Shown: positions 53,531 to 63,061, numbered from the stretch's first letter. The stretch: 64,000 nt of DNA from Paraburkholderia phytofirmans PsJN (GCF_000020125.1 NC_010676.1:3286001-3350000), one strand, 5' to 3'. Made by a program: numbers and translations. The notes: generated by a model not told the origin, from the letters alone.

Positions 53531-54204
53531 TTTGCCAACCTCGTTCGGACCACTTTAACGGTTACCGTCAACCCTGTAGTAATCGACCAGTAAGCGACGC
53601 CGGCGAACAGCAGCATTGGCACGACCGTACCGTCGCGCTCGCCGATTGCCGATACCCGGCGGAAAAAATCGCCCAGCGCGATCACGTAGACCAACGACGT
53701 GTCCTGGAAAATCACGATGCACTGTGTCAGCGCCACCGGTACCATCGCGCGAAACGCCTGCGGCAGAATCACATAACGCATTGTCTGTCCGGCTGTCATG
53801 CCTAGCGCAAGCGCCGCCTGCGCCTGGCCGCGCGGCAGGCTTTCGATCCCGGCCCGGATGATTTCGCAAAAGAATGCGGCTTCCAGCAGCGAGTAGGCCA
53901 CCATCGCGGAGATGAGCCGCACGTCGACACCGGCGGGCAAGTTGAACAGCGCCTTCAGAAACTGCGGGACGATCAGGAAGAACCACAACAACAGCATCAC
54001 CAGCGGAATCGATCGGAACAAGGCAACGTAGCCTTGGGCGAAAACGCGTACCGCGCGCTGCGGCGACCGGTGCAATACCGCTAGCACGGTGCCCCATAGC
54101 AGCCCGCACAAGATCGCCACGAACGTAATCTGCAATGTGACGCCCATGCCCGCGAGCACGATACCTTTTGAATCCGCGAGCGCTTGCCAATCTATGTTGA
54201 ACAT
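53527..54204 (-). CDS. gltK: Glutamate/aspartate-type ABC transporter permease
   Basis: 225 aa, five membrane helices. HisM/GltK features: [40 protein letters not shown], then the EAA loop [20 protein letters not shown]. It overlaps gltL by 4 bp and follows gltJ after 1 bp, so all are translated from one message. Forms the membrane channel with GltJ. Confidence 0.93.
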   Translation of the reverse strand: MFNIDWQALADSKGIVLAGMGVTLQITFVAILCGLLWGTVLAVLHRSPQRAVRVFAQGYVALFRSIPLVMLLLWFFLIVPQFLKALFNLPAGVDVRLISAMVAYSLLEAAFFCEIIRAGIESLPRGQAQAALALGMTAGQTMRYVILPQAFRAMVPVALTQCIVIFQDTSLVYVIALGDFFRRVSAIGERDGTVVPMLLFAGVAYWSITTGLTVTVKVVRTRLAK

Positions 54205-54205
54205 C

Positions 54206-54943
54206 TCAATCTCCCAGCAAGCCCGGCAGACGGGTTTGGCGACGAATCCAGTTCATGCCGTGCAGAATCGCAAAGTTGAGCGCCATATAGGCCAGCGTCA
54301 CGCAGATAAACGATTCATAGGGCTGTGCCGTGTAATCGACCAGCTGACGCGCCTGCCCCGACAATTCCAATAGGCCGATGGTCGAAGCGACAGCGGAATT
54401 TTTTGAAATGATCAGAAACTCGGAGGTGAGCGGACCGAGAATGGTGCGAAACGTTACCGGCAGCAACACGTAACGGTAAGTCTGCGCACGCGTCAGACCG
54501 AGTGCGAACCCCGCGTCGAACTGGCCGCGCGGCAGCGCCTGAATGCCGGCGCGCACCTGTTCGCAGATACGTGATCCTGTATAGATGCCGAGCGAGAAGA
54601 TCGATACCGACAAAAACTGCGTGTACGGCGGCAGGTTTTTGAACCAGTCGCCCAACTCCGTCGGCACCAGCTCCGGCACGACAAAGAACCAGATAAAGAA
54701 CTGCACGATCAGCGGCACGCCGCGGAACACCGACACGTACGCGGTGCCGAGCATCGACGCAGGCCGGCTCGGCAGCGTGCGAAGAATTCCAAATCCGGTA
54801 CCGACCACGAGCGCCAGCGCGTAGGCCGACACGGTGAGCAGCACGGTGTTTAGCAGGCCGGAAAACAGCCATCCGAGGTACGTCGTGTGCTCGCCGGTAG
54901 ACACGACCTGCAGCAACACACCCCAATCCCACGAGTAATCCAT
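54206..54943 (-). CDS. gltJ: Glutamate/aspartate-type ABC transporter permease
   Basis: 245 aa. N-terminal periplasmic stretch MDYSWDWGVLLQVVSTGEHT, then helices with LFSGLLNTVLLTVSAYALAL and FRGVPLIVQFFIWFFVVPEL. The EAA loop LPRGQFDAGFALGLTRAQTY contacts GltL. Typical of the GltJ subunit, which is longer than GltK. It lies 51 bp after the gltI gene. Confidence 0.93.
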   Translation of the reverse strand: MDYSWDWGVLLQVVSTGEHTTYLGWLFSGLLNTVLLTVSAYALALVVGTGFGILRTLPSRPASMLGTAYVSVFRGVPLIVQFFIWFFVVPELVPTELGDWFKNLPPYTQFLSVSIFSLGIYTGSRICEQVRAGIQALPRGQFDAGFALGLTRAQTYRYVLLPVTFRTILGPLTSEFLIISKNSAVASTIGLLELSGQARQLVDYTAQPYESFICVTLAYMALNFAILHGMNWIRRQTRLPGLLGD

Positions 54944-54994
54944 AACCCTCTCCAGGCCGGCGGACCGTGGCCCGCCGCTAATGACAACCGCCCG

Positions 54995-55933
54995 TCAGGA
55001 CGCCGGTTTATCGTTCGGATGCGCGAACAGCGTCTGCATGCGAGTGGACATCGGGAAGTTGAGATTGATGCCCTTCGGTGGAATCGGCGCCATGAACCAC
55101 TTCTTGTAAATTGCCGTGGCCACGCCGGAGCGTTCGGCATCCGCAATCGCTGCGTCCATCAGCGCTTTCAACTGCGCATCGTTCTTGCGCAGCATGCAGC
55201 CGTAGGCTTCAAATGATTGCGGCGTGCCGACGATTGCGTAATCTTCCGGACGGCTGGTTTTGGCACGCTCACCCGCCAGCAGCGCGTCATCCATCATCAT
55301 CGCCTTGGCGCGGCCGGTGGAGAGCATCAGGAACGATTCGCTGTGATCCTTTGCGCTGATAATGTTCATGCCCATCGATTTCTCGACGTTCATGTTGCGA
55401 ATGGACTTCTCCGAAGTGGTGCCCGCACCAACCACAACCGTCTTGCCCTTGAGGTCGGCGAAATCATGGATACCGGAATTCTGCCTGACGAGCAGGCGCG
55501 TGCCGATATCGAAGAAGCTGTTGGAAAAATCGACTTGCTGCGCTCGCGCAGCGTTGTTTGTCGTGCTCGTGCACTCGAAGTCGATCGTGCCGTTCTGCAG
55601 CAGTGAAATTCGGTTCTGCGACGTAATCGGAATCAGGCGCACTTGCAGGTCGCCTTGCTTGAGCTGTGCCTTGATGCGGTCGATAATCAGATTCGCGATG
55701 TCGATTGAATAGCCAATCGGCTTTTGTTGTGCGTCATAGTAAGAGAACGGAATCGACGCGTCGCGATAGCCGATGGTGACAACGTGCTGGTCCTGGATCT
55801 TCTTGAGCGTACCGGTCGGCGCCGCATCGGCCGCTATTACGGGCAGCGACACGACGGCAAGCGCGGCTGCAAGCGCTGAAAGGCATGCGCCGAATGCGTG
55901 GCGCGGACTCAATCTGAAACGGGTTTGTTGCAT
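54995..55933 (-). CDS. gltI: Glutamate/aspartate-type ABC transporter periplasmic binding protein
   Basis: 312 aa with a signal peptide (ACLSALAAALAVVSLPVIAA). SBP family 3 features: VVTIGYRDASIPFSYYDAQQ, GYSIDIANLIIDRIKAQL, NGTIDFECTSTTNNAARAQQ with the ligand-binding Thr/Ser region, then KTVVVGAGTTSEKSIRN. Close to GltI in motif layout. First gene of the gltIJKL-like operon. Given the OccR-like regulator next door, a glutamate conjugate or opine may be the true ligand (inference). Confidence 0.93.
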   Translation of the reverse strand: MQQTRFRLSPRHAFGACLSALAAALAVVSLPVIAADAAPTGTLKKIQDQHVVTIGYRDASIPFSYYDAQQKPIGYSIDIANLIIDRIKAQLKQGDLQVRLIPITSQNRISLLQNGTIDFECTSTTNNAARAQQVDFSNSFFDIGTRLLVRQNSGIHDFADLKGKTVVVGAGTTSEKSIRNMNVEKSMGMNIISAKDHSESFLMLSTGRAKAMMMDDALLAGERAKTSRPEDYAIVGTPQSFEAYGCMLRKNDAQLKALMDAAIADAERSGVATAIYKKWFMAPIPPKGINLNFPMSTRMQTLFAHPNDKPAS

Positions 55934-56029
55934 GGTGTCTCCCCTATGTGAGGTTGATTTCGATTTGGGCAGTCGGCGCGGGCTGTCCGGCGCCAGGAAA
56001 GCGAAGTGGAAATCGGCGTGGCCCGCGCT

Positions 56030-57313
56030 TTATGCGCCAGTGATGGCCGATACATCGATTACATACATCTGGCGCTCGCCTTCATGTACAGAGTCGATGC
56101 AGACCGCGCGGCCGTCTCGGCGCCAACGCGGATGCAGATCGCAGCGGTTCTCCTTCTTCAGATCGGGTGGCGTGTAGAAAGAGCCGATGTCGTAGCGCAA
56201 ACCTTCTTTGGTGTCGAACAGGAACAACACCCGCTCGTTGGTCTGCGTATCCGGATACGTGTCGGACAACAGCCAGCGCGGATCGACCGGCGAATACGTC
56301 ATATGACCGTTCTCTGTCAGCACACCCTCGCCGATGACATCGACCCGACCTGAATCACTGTCCTCGTAAAGATGGTAGTGAATGCTGCCCGCATGCGGTC
56401 CCCAGACGATGATGTGCCGCTCGTCCCGCCACAGCGGGTGAGAAATCTGGTACTCGGACTTCTCGTAGTCGAAGGTACCGACCGCGGCGGGATCGAAATC
56501 TTCCGCGAGCTGCGGCAATGGATGGTCGGAACATTCGAGCAAGCGCATGGCCGTTCCGTCCGGATTCATCGTGATCAGCCGATGCAGGAAACAGGTCTCG
56601 TCGGCTACCCGTTCGGTCCAGCGATGCAGGAATAGCATCCGCGACGACGCCGGATCGATTTCGATATGGCTCACCCAGTGGATTGCCTTCTCCATCGACG
56701 CCTTAGGGTGAAAACCGCGCAAATCGGCGTAACTCACCAGCAACTGTGCGGCGCCAGTAGCAAGGTCCATCCGATAGATACCGTCGTCCGATGGCGCCAG
56801 CGGCAGTTCGAAGGGGCCGCCGTGCTCGCCATATCCAATCGTCTCGTGCGTGACATACAGGCGACGGTAATCGACGCACAGCGCGTAGCGGCTGTTGGGT
56901 GCGACCACATAGACAGGCAGCGGCAGCGACGTGGAGGCATTGCTGTCGATATCATGGATCGCCGCGCCAAAACCTGGATAGCGCGCGGTCATGTCACCGG
57001 TGCGGACGTTGTAAACGATTTTGCGTCCGGGTTCGCCATCGAGCCATTGCAACTGGCAGCCCATTTGCCAGTTCCATGCGCGCGTGGTGCCGACCGCGCG
57101 AAACGCCTCGCGCTCGCCCAGAGTGAAATAGCCCACTTCGGCCTCCAGCTCCGGTGTCAGCCGCGCATCCATCATCGGCACCTGATTGGCCAGCAGATAG
57201 CTGCCCGTCTTGTCCCAGACAGATTTATTGTAGTAACCGAAGAAGTGATGCTTACCCCCCGGCTCCAGGCGATGTACGGGGCATGGATGTTTGATGACGC
57301 GAGACGAAGTCAT
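56030..57313 (-). CDS. Beta-propeller protein of unknown function (oligogalacturonate-lyase-like)
   Basis: 427 aa, no signal peptide. WD/TolB-type blades: KHHFFGYYNKSVWDKTGSYL at the start, then HWVSHIEIDPASSRMLFLHR, ISHPLWRDERHIIVWGPHAG, HMTYSPVDPRWLLSDTYPD and CDLHPRWRRDGRAVCIDSVH near the end. The fold and His/Asp spacing recall cytosolic oligogalacturonate lyases, but I cannot confirm the Mn-binding set. It lies upstream of the gltIJKL-like operon on the same strand and divergent from an OccR-like LysR gene. A role in breaking down an imported conjugate is speculative. Confidence 0.6.
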   Translation of the reverse strand: MTSSRVIKHPCPVHRLEPGGKHHFFGYYNKSVWDKTGSYLLANQVPMMDARLTPELEAEVGYFTLGEREAFRAVGTTRAWNWQMGCQLQWLDGEPGRKIVYNVRTGDMTARYPGFGAAIHDIDSNASTSLPLPVYVVAPNSRYALCVDYRRLYVTHETIGYGEHGGPFELPLAPSDDGIYRMDLATGAAQLLVSYADLRGFHPKASMEKAIHWVSHIEIDPASSRMLFLHRWTERVADETCFLHRLITMNPDGTAMRLLECSDHPLPQLAEDFDPAAVGTFDYEKSEYQISHPLWRDERHIIVWGPHAGSIHYHLYEDSDSGRVDVIGEGVLTENGHMTYSPVDPRWLLSDTYPDTQTNERVLFLFDTKEGLRYDIGSFYTPPDLKKENRCDLHPRWRRDGRAVCIDSVHEGERQMYVIDVSAITGA

Positions 57314-57382
57314 GAGCTGGTGCGTTCAAAAATCGGTGAGACCGCGATACCAAGCATTGCGGCCGGAAATGAGATAGCTGGA

Positions 57383-57403
57383 TCATATATTTGGGCCACC
57401 TAT
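57383..57403. promoter_or_regulatory. Dyad in the divergent region, possible LysR box
   Basis: CATA (57383-57386) and TATG (57400-57403) form a dyad with a 13-bp spacer, 70 bp upstream of the propeller gene. It fits the T-N11-A LysR-box pattern loosely. Confidence 0.3.
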
Positions 57404-57422
57404 GCGAAGTAATTCTTTTTTT

Positions 57423-57451
57423 TTCGATAGGCTATTCACTTTTGGTATAGT
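57423..57451 (+). promoter_or_regulatory. Sigma-70-like promoter of the OccR-like LysR gene
   Basis: TTCGAT, 17 bp, TATAGT, ending 39 bp before the start codon. Confidence 0.45.
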
Positions 57452-57490
57452 CGGCGCCTCACGCCGTCATCCATCCTCTTCGGTGAAACT

Positions 57491-58402
57491 ATGGCTAGGC
57501 CTTTGAATTTCCAGCAGATCCAGGCCTTTCGCGCCGTGATGCAGATGGGCACCACGACCGGCGCCGCCTCGATGCTAAACACGACGCAGCCGTCAATCAG
57601 CCGGCGCCTTGCCGAGCTGCAGAGTTCCACCGGGCTCGAACTCTTCGAGATGCACCAAGGGCGTCTTCGGCCGACCAGCGAGGGCAAGCTGCTCTACAAA
57701 ACCGTCCAGAAGCACTTCGACGGGCTGGAAAAGATCGAATCCGTGGTCGCGATCATGCGCAAGTCGGGCACGGGCGCGCTTCGCATAGGCTGCACGCCAA
57801 CGCTCGGAGCCGGGCTGCTGCCGCAGGTGGTGCGCGCGTTTCTATCGGAATTTCCGGGCACCTATCTCAACATGCAGACCATGAACACGCCACAGCTGGC
57901 TGATCTGCTGCGGCAAGATCTGTTCGACGTCGTGCTGACCACAGGTAAGCTCGATCCGCGAGACTTCGAGCCGGTGATCATCAAGACCGTGCCGGCGGTT
58001 TGCGTGTTGCCGCCTGGTCACCGGCTGCATGTCGAGCCGGAGATTCATGTGTCCATGCTGCTCGACGAAACGATGCTGTCGCTGGGCGAAGCCGACGACC
58101 TCACGATCGAAATCAAGAAGCTGCTGCAAGCTCACGGCTTGTCCGACAATTTTCTGATCGAAACCACGTCATCAATCGCGATCTGCGCGCTCGTTGCAGC
58201 CGGCAACGGTATTGGAATCGTCAATCCCTACGTGGCCGGTACGTTTGCAGGGCAGTTGCTGATCAAACCGCTTGTTCCCACTATCGACGTCGCCGTTCAG
58301 ATGGCTATGCCGAGACACACGGCGCCGTCGCTATTGACGCGTCATTTCGTTGACGTCCTGCTGGCGCACGTCAATGGGATGCGCGCGGACCCCGGGTGCT
58401 GA
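57491..58402 (+). CDS. LysR-family transcriptional regulator (OccR/NocR-like)
   Basis: 303 aa. N-terminal HTH: FQQIQAFRAVMQMGTTTGAA, then MLNTTQPSISRRLAELQSST, which resembles the opine regulators OccR and NocR. Effector domain from about residue 90 (GALRIGCTPTLGAGLLPQVV). It is divergent from the propeller gene, 177 bp apart, and upstream of the Glt-type ABC operon on the far side. LysR activators of opine catabolism typically regulate such divergent uptake and degradation genes. The inducer is unknown. Confidence 0.9.
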   Translation: MARPLNFQQIQAFRAVMQMGTTTGAASMLNTTQPSISRRLAELQSSTGLELFEMHQGRLRPTSEGKLLYKTVQKHFDGLEKIESVVAIMRKSGTGALRIGCTPTLGAGLLPQVVRAFLSEFPGTYLNMQTMNTPQLADLLRQDLFDVVLTTGKLDPRDFEPVIIKTVPAVCVLPPGHRLHVEPEIHVSMLLDETMLSLGEADDLTIEIKKLLQAHGLSDNFLIETTSSIAICALVAAGNGIGIVNPYVAGTFAGQLLIKPLVPTIDVAVQMAMPRHTAPSLLTRHFVDVLLAHVNGMRADPGC

Positions 58403-58825
58403 AAGTAAGGTTCTGCTGAATTAGACATAGGTCGGGAATATAGCGAGAACCGCGAGGCCAACGCACACCTCGTCAAAACATGGCCCACCTGAGCGCGGCA
58501 TATCACCGCACCGACAGATGGCGCATTTAGACAATCGTTACCCCAGTAGACAAAATTATCAAATAAGGATAACTACTATTATCCGCAGCGTGCGGCTATT
58601 CGCGCTAAATAGACACCCTATATTTTCTATGAATCGATTGCCTCATGCGGCAATCCGTTCACCTTTACTTTACGCGTTCACCCAAACGACCCGTTTTCTC
58701 ACCATCAATTCTCGGATATCGTGACAGCACATTCATGACTGCCCGCTGCGCATGCCCGTGCGCATGATTCTGACCTGCATGACAAGTTGTCTTGCGTTGG
58801 ACGAAATTCAGGAAGGAGTGCAAAG
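58403..58825. other. AT-richer intergenic region
   Basis: 423 bp. Notably AT-rich between 58540 and 58700, with no open frame that looks real. It separates the OccR-like gene from the GGDEF/EAL gene. Promoter signals for the latter are not clear. Confidence 0.5.
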
Positions 58826-60271
58826 ATGACTCGTCGAGAGACCATTGCGCGTGTCAAGGCAAGTCTGCCCGAACTGGCCGCTAGCATTCCAATCGGTGAC
58901 ACGGCTTTTAATATGCGCTGCGGATTGAGCAGTGAACAGTCGAGTCCCATTCGAAACTTCGGTTATACGTCGTTTCTCGATCCGCTCACCGGTTTGTATA
59001 ACCGCACATATGTTGCCGAACGCCTTCAGCATTTGCTGAAATTGAACCCTGCGGCGCGCGTCGCCGTGCTTTTCATCAATCTCGATTGCTTCGGCAAAAT
59101 CAACGATGTCGCCGGTTACGAGCTTGGTGATCGCGTTTTGCGCGGCATCGCACGCCGGCTTGCCGGACTGATGAATCATGATGACCTACTCGGGCGGATC
59201 TGTGGCGACGAGTTTGTTGTCGTTGTCGATAAGCGCGGCGACGCGTCGGCAATCGGCGAGTTCGCGCTGCAAATCCTCCACCTGTTCAGCACGCCGCTGG
59301 AAATCGCGGGCCGTGAGTATCACCTGGGCGCATCGATCGGCATTGCCTGCTCCTCCGGCGACGCTCGCGGTGCGGACACGCTGATACGCAACGCCGGCTC
59401 GGCGATGCGTCGCGCGAAGGAGAGCGGTCGCGGCCGGGTGCAATTTTTCACGGAGTGCTTGCAAGACGAGTCGCAACGTCGCTTCAGGCTGGAGGAATTG
59501 TTGCGCCACGCGCTCGCCGCCGGTGAACTGAGGCTGGCTTATCAGCCCATCATCAACAGCGCCTCGCACCGGACGGTAGGCGCCGAAGCGCTACTGCGCT
59601 GGACCAGCAGCGAGCTGGGCGAAGTCGCGCCAGCCGAGTTCATACCGGTTGCGGAAGAGGCCGGTCTGATGGCGAGCATCGGCGACTGGGTGCTGGAACA
59701 GGCCTGCGCCCAAGCTGCTCAATGGCGCAGAAGCATTGCGCCGCGTCTGCCTGTCTCAGTCAACATTTCGCCGCTCCAGTTCAACGAGGGCCTCGTGCGG
59801 CACGTTGCCGCGTGCCTCGAACGCAATGGCCTCGACGCATCGGCGCTGCAACTGGAGATTACGGAGCGCGTATTGATGCCGGATGACCCGACGGTTGCGG
59901 CGACGACGGCAGCATTGGCGAGTCTCGGCGTCACGCTCGCTCTCGACGACTTTGGCACGGGCTACGCGTCGCTGTCGTACCTCAAGCGCTTTGCTTTGCA
60001 CAACCTGAAGATCGATCGCTCGTTCGTCGCGGGTTTGCCACGCGATAACGATTCGATCGCGATCACGCGTGCGCTCGTGGCGATGGCACACGCGTGCGGC
60101 ATGACAGTCACGGCCGAAGGCGTGGAAACCCATGAACAGGCAACGGTTCTGCGTGAGATGGGATGCGACATGTTGCAGGGCTATCTGATTGGCTGCCCGG
60201 CGAGCGCGGATAAATTTTCCGCCTCGCTGCGGGGCGCCAGTCGCGCGAATACACAGCGCGCTACGCCGTAA
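58826..60271 (+). CDS. GGDEF/EAL-domain protein with a degenerate GGDEF motif
   Basis: 481 aa from the ATG at 58826 with AAGGAG upstream; a frame open to 58787 is non-coding in appearance. GGDEF domain: FLDPLTGLYNRTYVAERLQH, then DLLGRICGDEFVVVVDK, where the motif reads CGDEF. EAL domain: VGAEALLRW, then NISPLQFNEGLVRH, EITERVL, LALDDFGTGYASLSYLKRF and VTAEGVET, so all key motifs are present. It therefore looks like a c-di-GMP phosphodiesterase; the first GGDEF residue may abolish or tune synthase activity. No membrane segment or sensor domain. Confidence 0.9.
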   Translation: MTRRETIARVKASLPELAASIPIGDTAFNMRCGLSSEQSSPIRNFGYTSFLDPLTGLYNRTYVAERLQHLLKLNPAARVAVLFINLDCFGKINDVAGYELGDRVLRGIARRLAGLMNHDDLLGRICGDEFVVVVDKRGDASAIGEFALQILHLFSTPLEIAGREYHLGASIGIACSSGDARGADTLIRNAGSAMRRAKESGRGRVQFFTECLQDESQRRFRLEELLRHALAAGELRLAYQPIINSASHRTVGAEALLRWTSSELGEVAPAEFIPVAEEAGLMASIGDWVLEQACAQAAQWRRSIAPRLPVSVNISPLQFNEGLVRHVAACLERNGLDASALQLEITERVLMPDDPTVAATTAALASLGVTLALDDFGTGYASLSYLKRFALHNLKIDRSFVAGLPRDNDSIAITRALVAMAHACGMTVTAEGVETHEQATVLREMGCDMLQGYLIGCPASADKFSASLRGASRANTQRATP

Positions 60272-60370
60272 AAAGCATTCGGCAACACAACAATTGAAAT
60301 TGTCGGCGCGTCGCGACGTCTTTGGGAACGTCTTTGCGCCGCCCACATGATGTGAATCAGGAGAGAGACC

Positions 60371-60643
60371 ATGTTCGATGCGGAAATCGCCGCTGCGCTG
60401 CTAAACCGCTGGGCAAGTCAGGCGCCTAAGGAAGAATGCCACGCGTACCTGGGCTTACTGCGCGAAGGCAACTTGCGCTTCACTCGCAAAGTCGGCTGCA
60501 TGGGTAAACACGGCATCCGCGACACGGGCGTGTGCTGTACGGAATCGCTTTTTTTCGGCGACGGTTCGCGGGCGCTGCGAGTTGGCGCGCCGGACAGCGA
60601 AACAGGTTGGACCCGCTGGGCCGCGCTGCAACCGCTTCAATGA
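60371..60643 (+). CDS. Small conserved hypothetical protein
   Basis: 90 aa with CAGGAGAG upstream. Mixed charged and aromatic residues: FDAEIAAALLNRWASQAPKE, GKHGIRDTGVCCTESLFFGD, ending TGWTRWAALQPLQ. The adjacent CC and other Cys are not in a recognised zinc pattern. No signal peptide. First of four little-known genes between the GGDEF/EAL gene and the antiporter gene. Function unknown. Confidence 0.6.
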   Translation: MFDAEIAAALLNRWASQAPKEECHAYLGLLREGNLRFTRKVGCMGKHGIRDTGVCCTESLFFGDGSRALRVGAPDSETGWTRWAALQPLQ

Positions 60644-60778
60644 CGCGAGCCGCAGAAGCGATGGCGGCCCTGTTGCGACCAAGCCTCCACTGCAGCCGAT
60701 TACTAACCACGAACCGACGTCAGATAGGCGGTCTTCCGACGTAATGGACAACAGTGCATGAATAAAAGGACCAACACA

Positions 60779-61801
60779 ATGAGAGCTGACGCGCGTGCAC
60801 TCAACTGGACGGGCACCCGATGCCCGCCGGGGAAATTTTCAGCCGCCGCAACACGTCGCGTCGCGATGGTCACGAGCCTATTCATCATGGCATCGTGGAC
60901 GATTGGCGATGCCTTCGCGACCGAAGGTGGCCTGGGCCGCCCGGTTGCCGGTATGAGTGTCTTTTCCGGAGCCGGCGTCGTCGCACCTGAGCCCATCACT
61001 GCGGTGAGCATCGAACAGATCTATATCAACGGCTCGATTGGCGGCAGCCGTGAGGTACCGATCGCCGGAAAGACATCGTTGGGTATCGACGCCCCCGTCG
61101 CCTTCACGCTGGCGTCACTGCTGCGTGTATGGGGTGGTGCCGGTGGCTGGGATTTCGCATCCGGCATCACCGTGCCCTATGTCTGGACCGAAGTGACCGC
61201 GTCGCTCGCGGTTGGTGGCGCCGGCGCTTCGACGAGCGACCGCGCGTCGAATCTATTCGACCTCTATTTCACGCCAATCATCGCCGGCTATCACTTTTCA
61301 AACACCTCGCATATTGCCGCCAGCTTCAACTTCTGGGCGCCTACCGGTCACTACGACGCGAATGCATTGGCAAGCCCGAGTCTGAACAACTGGACGTTCG
61401 TGCCGCAGATCGCTTACACGCAACTCGTACCCAAATACGGCCTTGAGTTCAACGTTGTCGCAGGCCTGCAGTTCTACACGACCAATACTGCGACCGATTA
61501 CCACAATGCACCTCTTTTCACGCTCGATATCATGGCGTTGAAAAAATTTGTGAACGGTCTCGGTGTAGGCATCGTGGCCGGAACCGTGCAACAGCTCGGC
61601 AACGACTCAGGCCCCGCCGCCGAGCGTCTGCACGGTTTTCGCGGACACGACTTCGCATTGGGGCCCGTCATCACCTACGACACGAAGATCAACGGCAAAC
61701 ATCCAGTGTCGGCTAGCCTGCGTTGGGTTCCGACAGTGACCAGTACCAACCGCATCAGGAGCACGGCGAGCGTCATGGCGACAGCGATGCTCGCGTTCTG
61801 A
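60779..61801 (+). CDS. Outer-membrane transporter-like protein (MetA-pathway of phenol degradation family)
   Basis: 340 aa from the ATG at 60779, which has AAAAGGA 8 nt upstream; an ATG at 60758 is in frame but has no such site. An N-terminal signal peptide (AMVTSLFIMASWTIGDAFAT) follows a basic leader. The mature chain has alternating strands and aromatic patches typical of a beta barrel: FTLASLLRVWGGAGGWDFAS, LYFTPIIAGYHFSNTSHIAA, SFNFWAPTGHYDAN and GHDFALGPVITYDTKINGKH. The family is linked to passage or sensing of hydrophobic aromatics, but no aromatic pathway lies here. Confidence 0.8.
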   Translation: MRADARALNWTGTRCPPGKFSAAATRRVAMVTSLFIMASWTIGDAFATEGGLGRPVAGMSVFSGAGVVAPEPITAVSIEQIYINGSIGGSREVPIAGKTSLGIDAPVAFTLASLLRVWGGAGGWDFASGITVPYVWTEVTASLAVGGAGASTSDRASNLFDLYFTPIIAGYHFSNTSHIAASFNFWAPTGHYDANALASPSLNNWTFVPQIAYTQLVPKYGLEFNVVAGLQFYTTNTATDYHNAPLFTLDIMALKKFVNGLGVGIVAGTVQQLGNDSGPAAERLHGFRGHDFALGPVITYDTKINGKHPVSASLRWVPTVTSTNRIRSTASVMATAMLAF

Positions 61802-61957
61802 TGCGACGCCAGGTGGAAATCGGCAAGGAACTACCCAAGTGCGCGCAAACCTCGCATGTCGATAGAAATCGACGTGACGTATGGACTCCGACAGAACGCC
61901 TTTTAGGCTCAGGTTGACGGCGCCTGGCGCCAACGACGCACGAACAGGAACAAATTC

Positions 61958-62416
61958 ATGGAACTCAATATCGTCGAGCAGGTTGCATCGACTCTGCGAC
62001 GCGCGGCCGAACACAGACGGCTGGTTCCCTACCAGCAGTTTCACGCGCTGTTCGATCCGATGGATCCGCTGTCCAGCCGGTACGCCGCGCTCGAAAAAGC
62101 TGTTGCTCTGCTGGCTGGGAAGAGCGGCGTCGATTACGGCGCGCTACTCAGCTTGGCTAACGGACTTGCGGGGAAGGAATTTTATTTGCGCTTCAGGCGC
62201 AACAGATTCGACGACTATCTGGCTGTCATGGGCAGTCAGATGCATGAACATTCGCTAAAGAAAAAGAGGTGTCTCGTTGAAGCAGAACGCGCCCGCGTTT
62301 TCGACGATGCCAAGCAGCGGCAAGGTTCCATAGAGAGGGGGGCGTCACGACGACCCACCACGGCGTTGCACCAGCAGGCAACAAGAGCGCAGCCTGAATC
62401 GCGTCATAAATCCTAA
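61958..62416 (+). CDS. Hypothetical protein
   Basis: 152 aa with AGGA 8 nt upstream of the ATG. The N-terminal 90 residues are ordered and helical: NIVEQVASTLRRAAEHRRLV, PYQQFHALFDPMDPLSSRYA, LEKAVALLAGKSGVDYGALL. The C-terminal 60 residues are Lys/Arg/Gln-rich and probably disordered. No known domain is recognised. Confidence 0.6.
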   Translation: MELNIVEQVASTLRRAAEHRRLVPYQQFHALFDPMDPLSSRYAALEKAVALLAGKSGVDYGALLSLANGLAGKEFYLRFRRNRFDDYLAVMGSQMHEHSLKKKRCLVEAERARVFDDAKQRQGSIERGASRRPTTALHQQATRAQPESRHKS

Positions 62417-62458
62417 TCCGCCAAGCAGTCATTTCTCCAACCTGACGCAGGATCATCT

Positions 62459-63061
62459 ATGAAGAACCGTCAACATCCTCGTTCGCACATGCTCCGCTCG
62501 GTCCTTCTGGCTTCAGCCTTCGCTAGTCCCATGTGCGCTCAGGCGCAAGACAGCTTGTCGGCAAGCGAGCCACAAGCGGTCGGCGCTGCCGCGCTCGTTG
62601 AAGCGACCGCGCGCGTCGTTCATATCGATACGCAAAACCATGCTGTCACGCTTCGGGGGCCGCGAGGAAATACCAACGTTGTCAAAGTCGACCCGGCGAT
62701 CGGCGACGTGAGCAAACTCAAAATTGGCGATGAGGTTCACATCGCCTATGAAGGCGAGTTGCTGTTGTCGGCGGACAAGGTGGATACCAAGGGCATTCGT
62801 GCGCGCGTCGAAGATCGGGCGACGAGCCCTGCGTCGGGCGGTGTATCGGTGCAGTTGCGACGCGTCGAAATCATCGCCACGGTCCAGAATATCGATCGAA
62901 AAAAGCGGCAGGTGACGCTTCGTGGACCTTCCCGCACGGTGACGTTACAGGCGTCGCCAGACGTGCAATTGGAAAAATTCAAAGTGGGCGACAGCATCCG
63001 TGCCGACTATGCATCCGCGAAGGCCGTGCAGATCACGCGAAACGGTCAGGCCATTCAATAG
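62459..63061 (+). CDS. Exported protein with two related domains, function unknown
   Basis: 200 aa. Signal peptide MLRSVLLASAFASPMCAQAQ, then two copies of a small beta-type domain: ARVVHIDTQNHAVTLRGPRG with IGDEVHIAYEGELLL, and ATVQNIDRKKRQVTLRGPSR with VGDSIRADYASAKAV. The paired RGP motifs and hydrophobic spacing point to internal duplication. Small periplasmic beta domains of this kind often bind metals or chaperone partners; nothing here decides which. Its stop overlaps a minus-strand MFS remnant by 7 bp. Confidence 0.75.
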   Translation: MKNRQHPRSHMLRSVLLASAFASPMCAQAQDSLSASEPQAVGAAALVEATARVVHIDTQNHAVTLRGPRGNTNVVKVDPAIGDVSKLKIGDEVHIAYEGELLLSADKVDTKGIRARVEDRATSPASGGVSVQLRRVEIIATVQNIDRKKRQVTLRGPSRTVTLQASPDVQLEKFKVGDSIRADYASAKAVQITRNGQAIQ

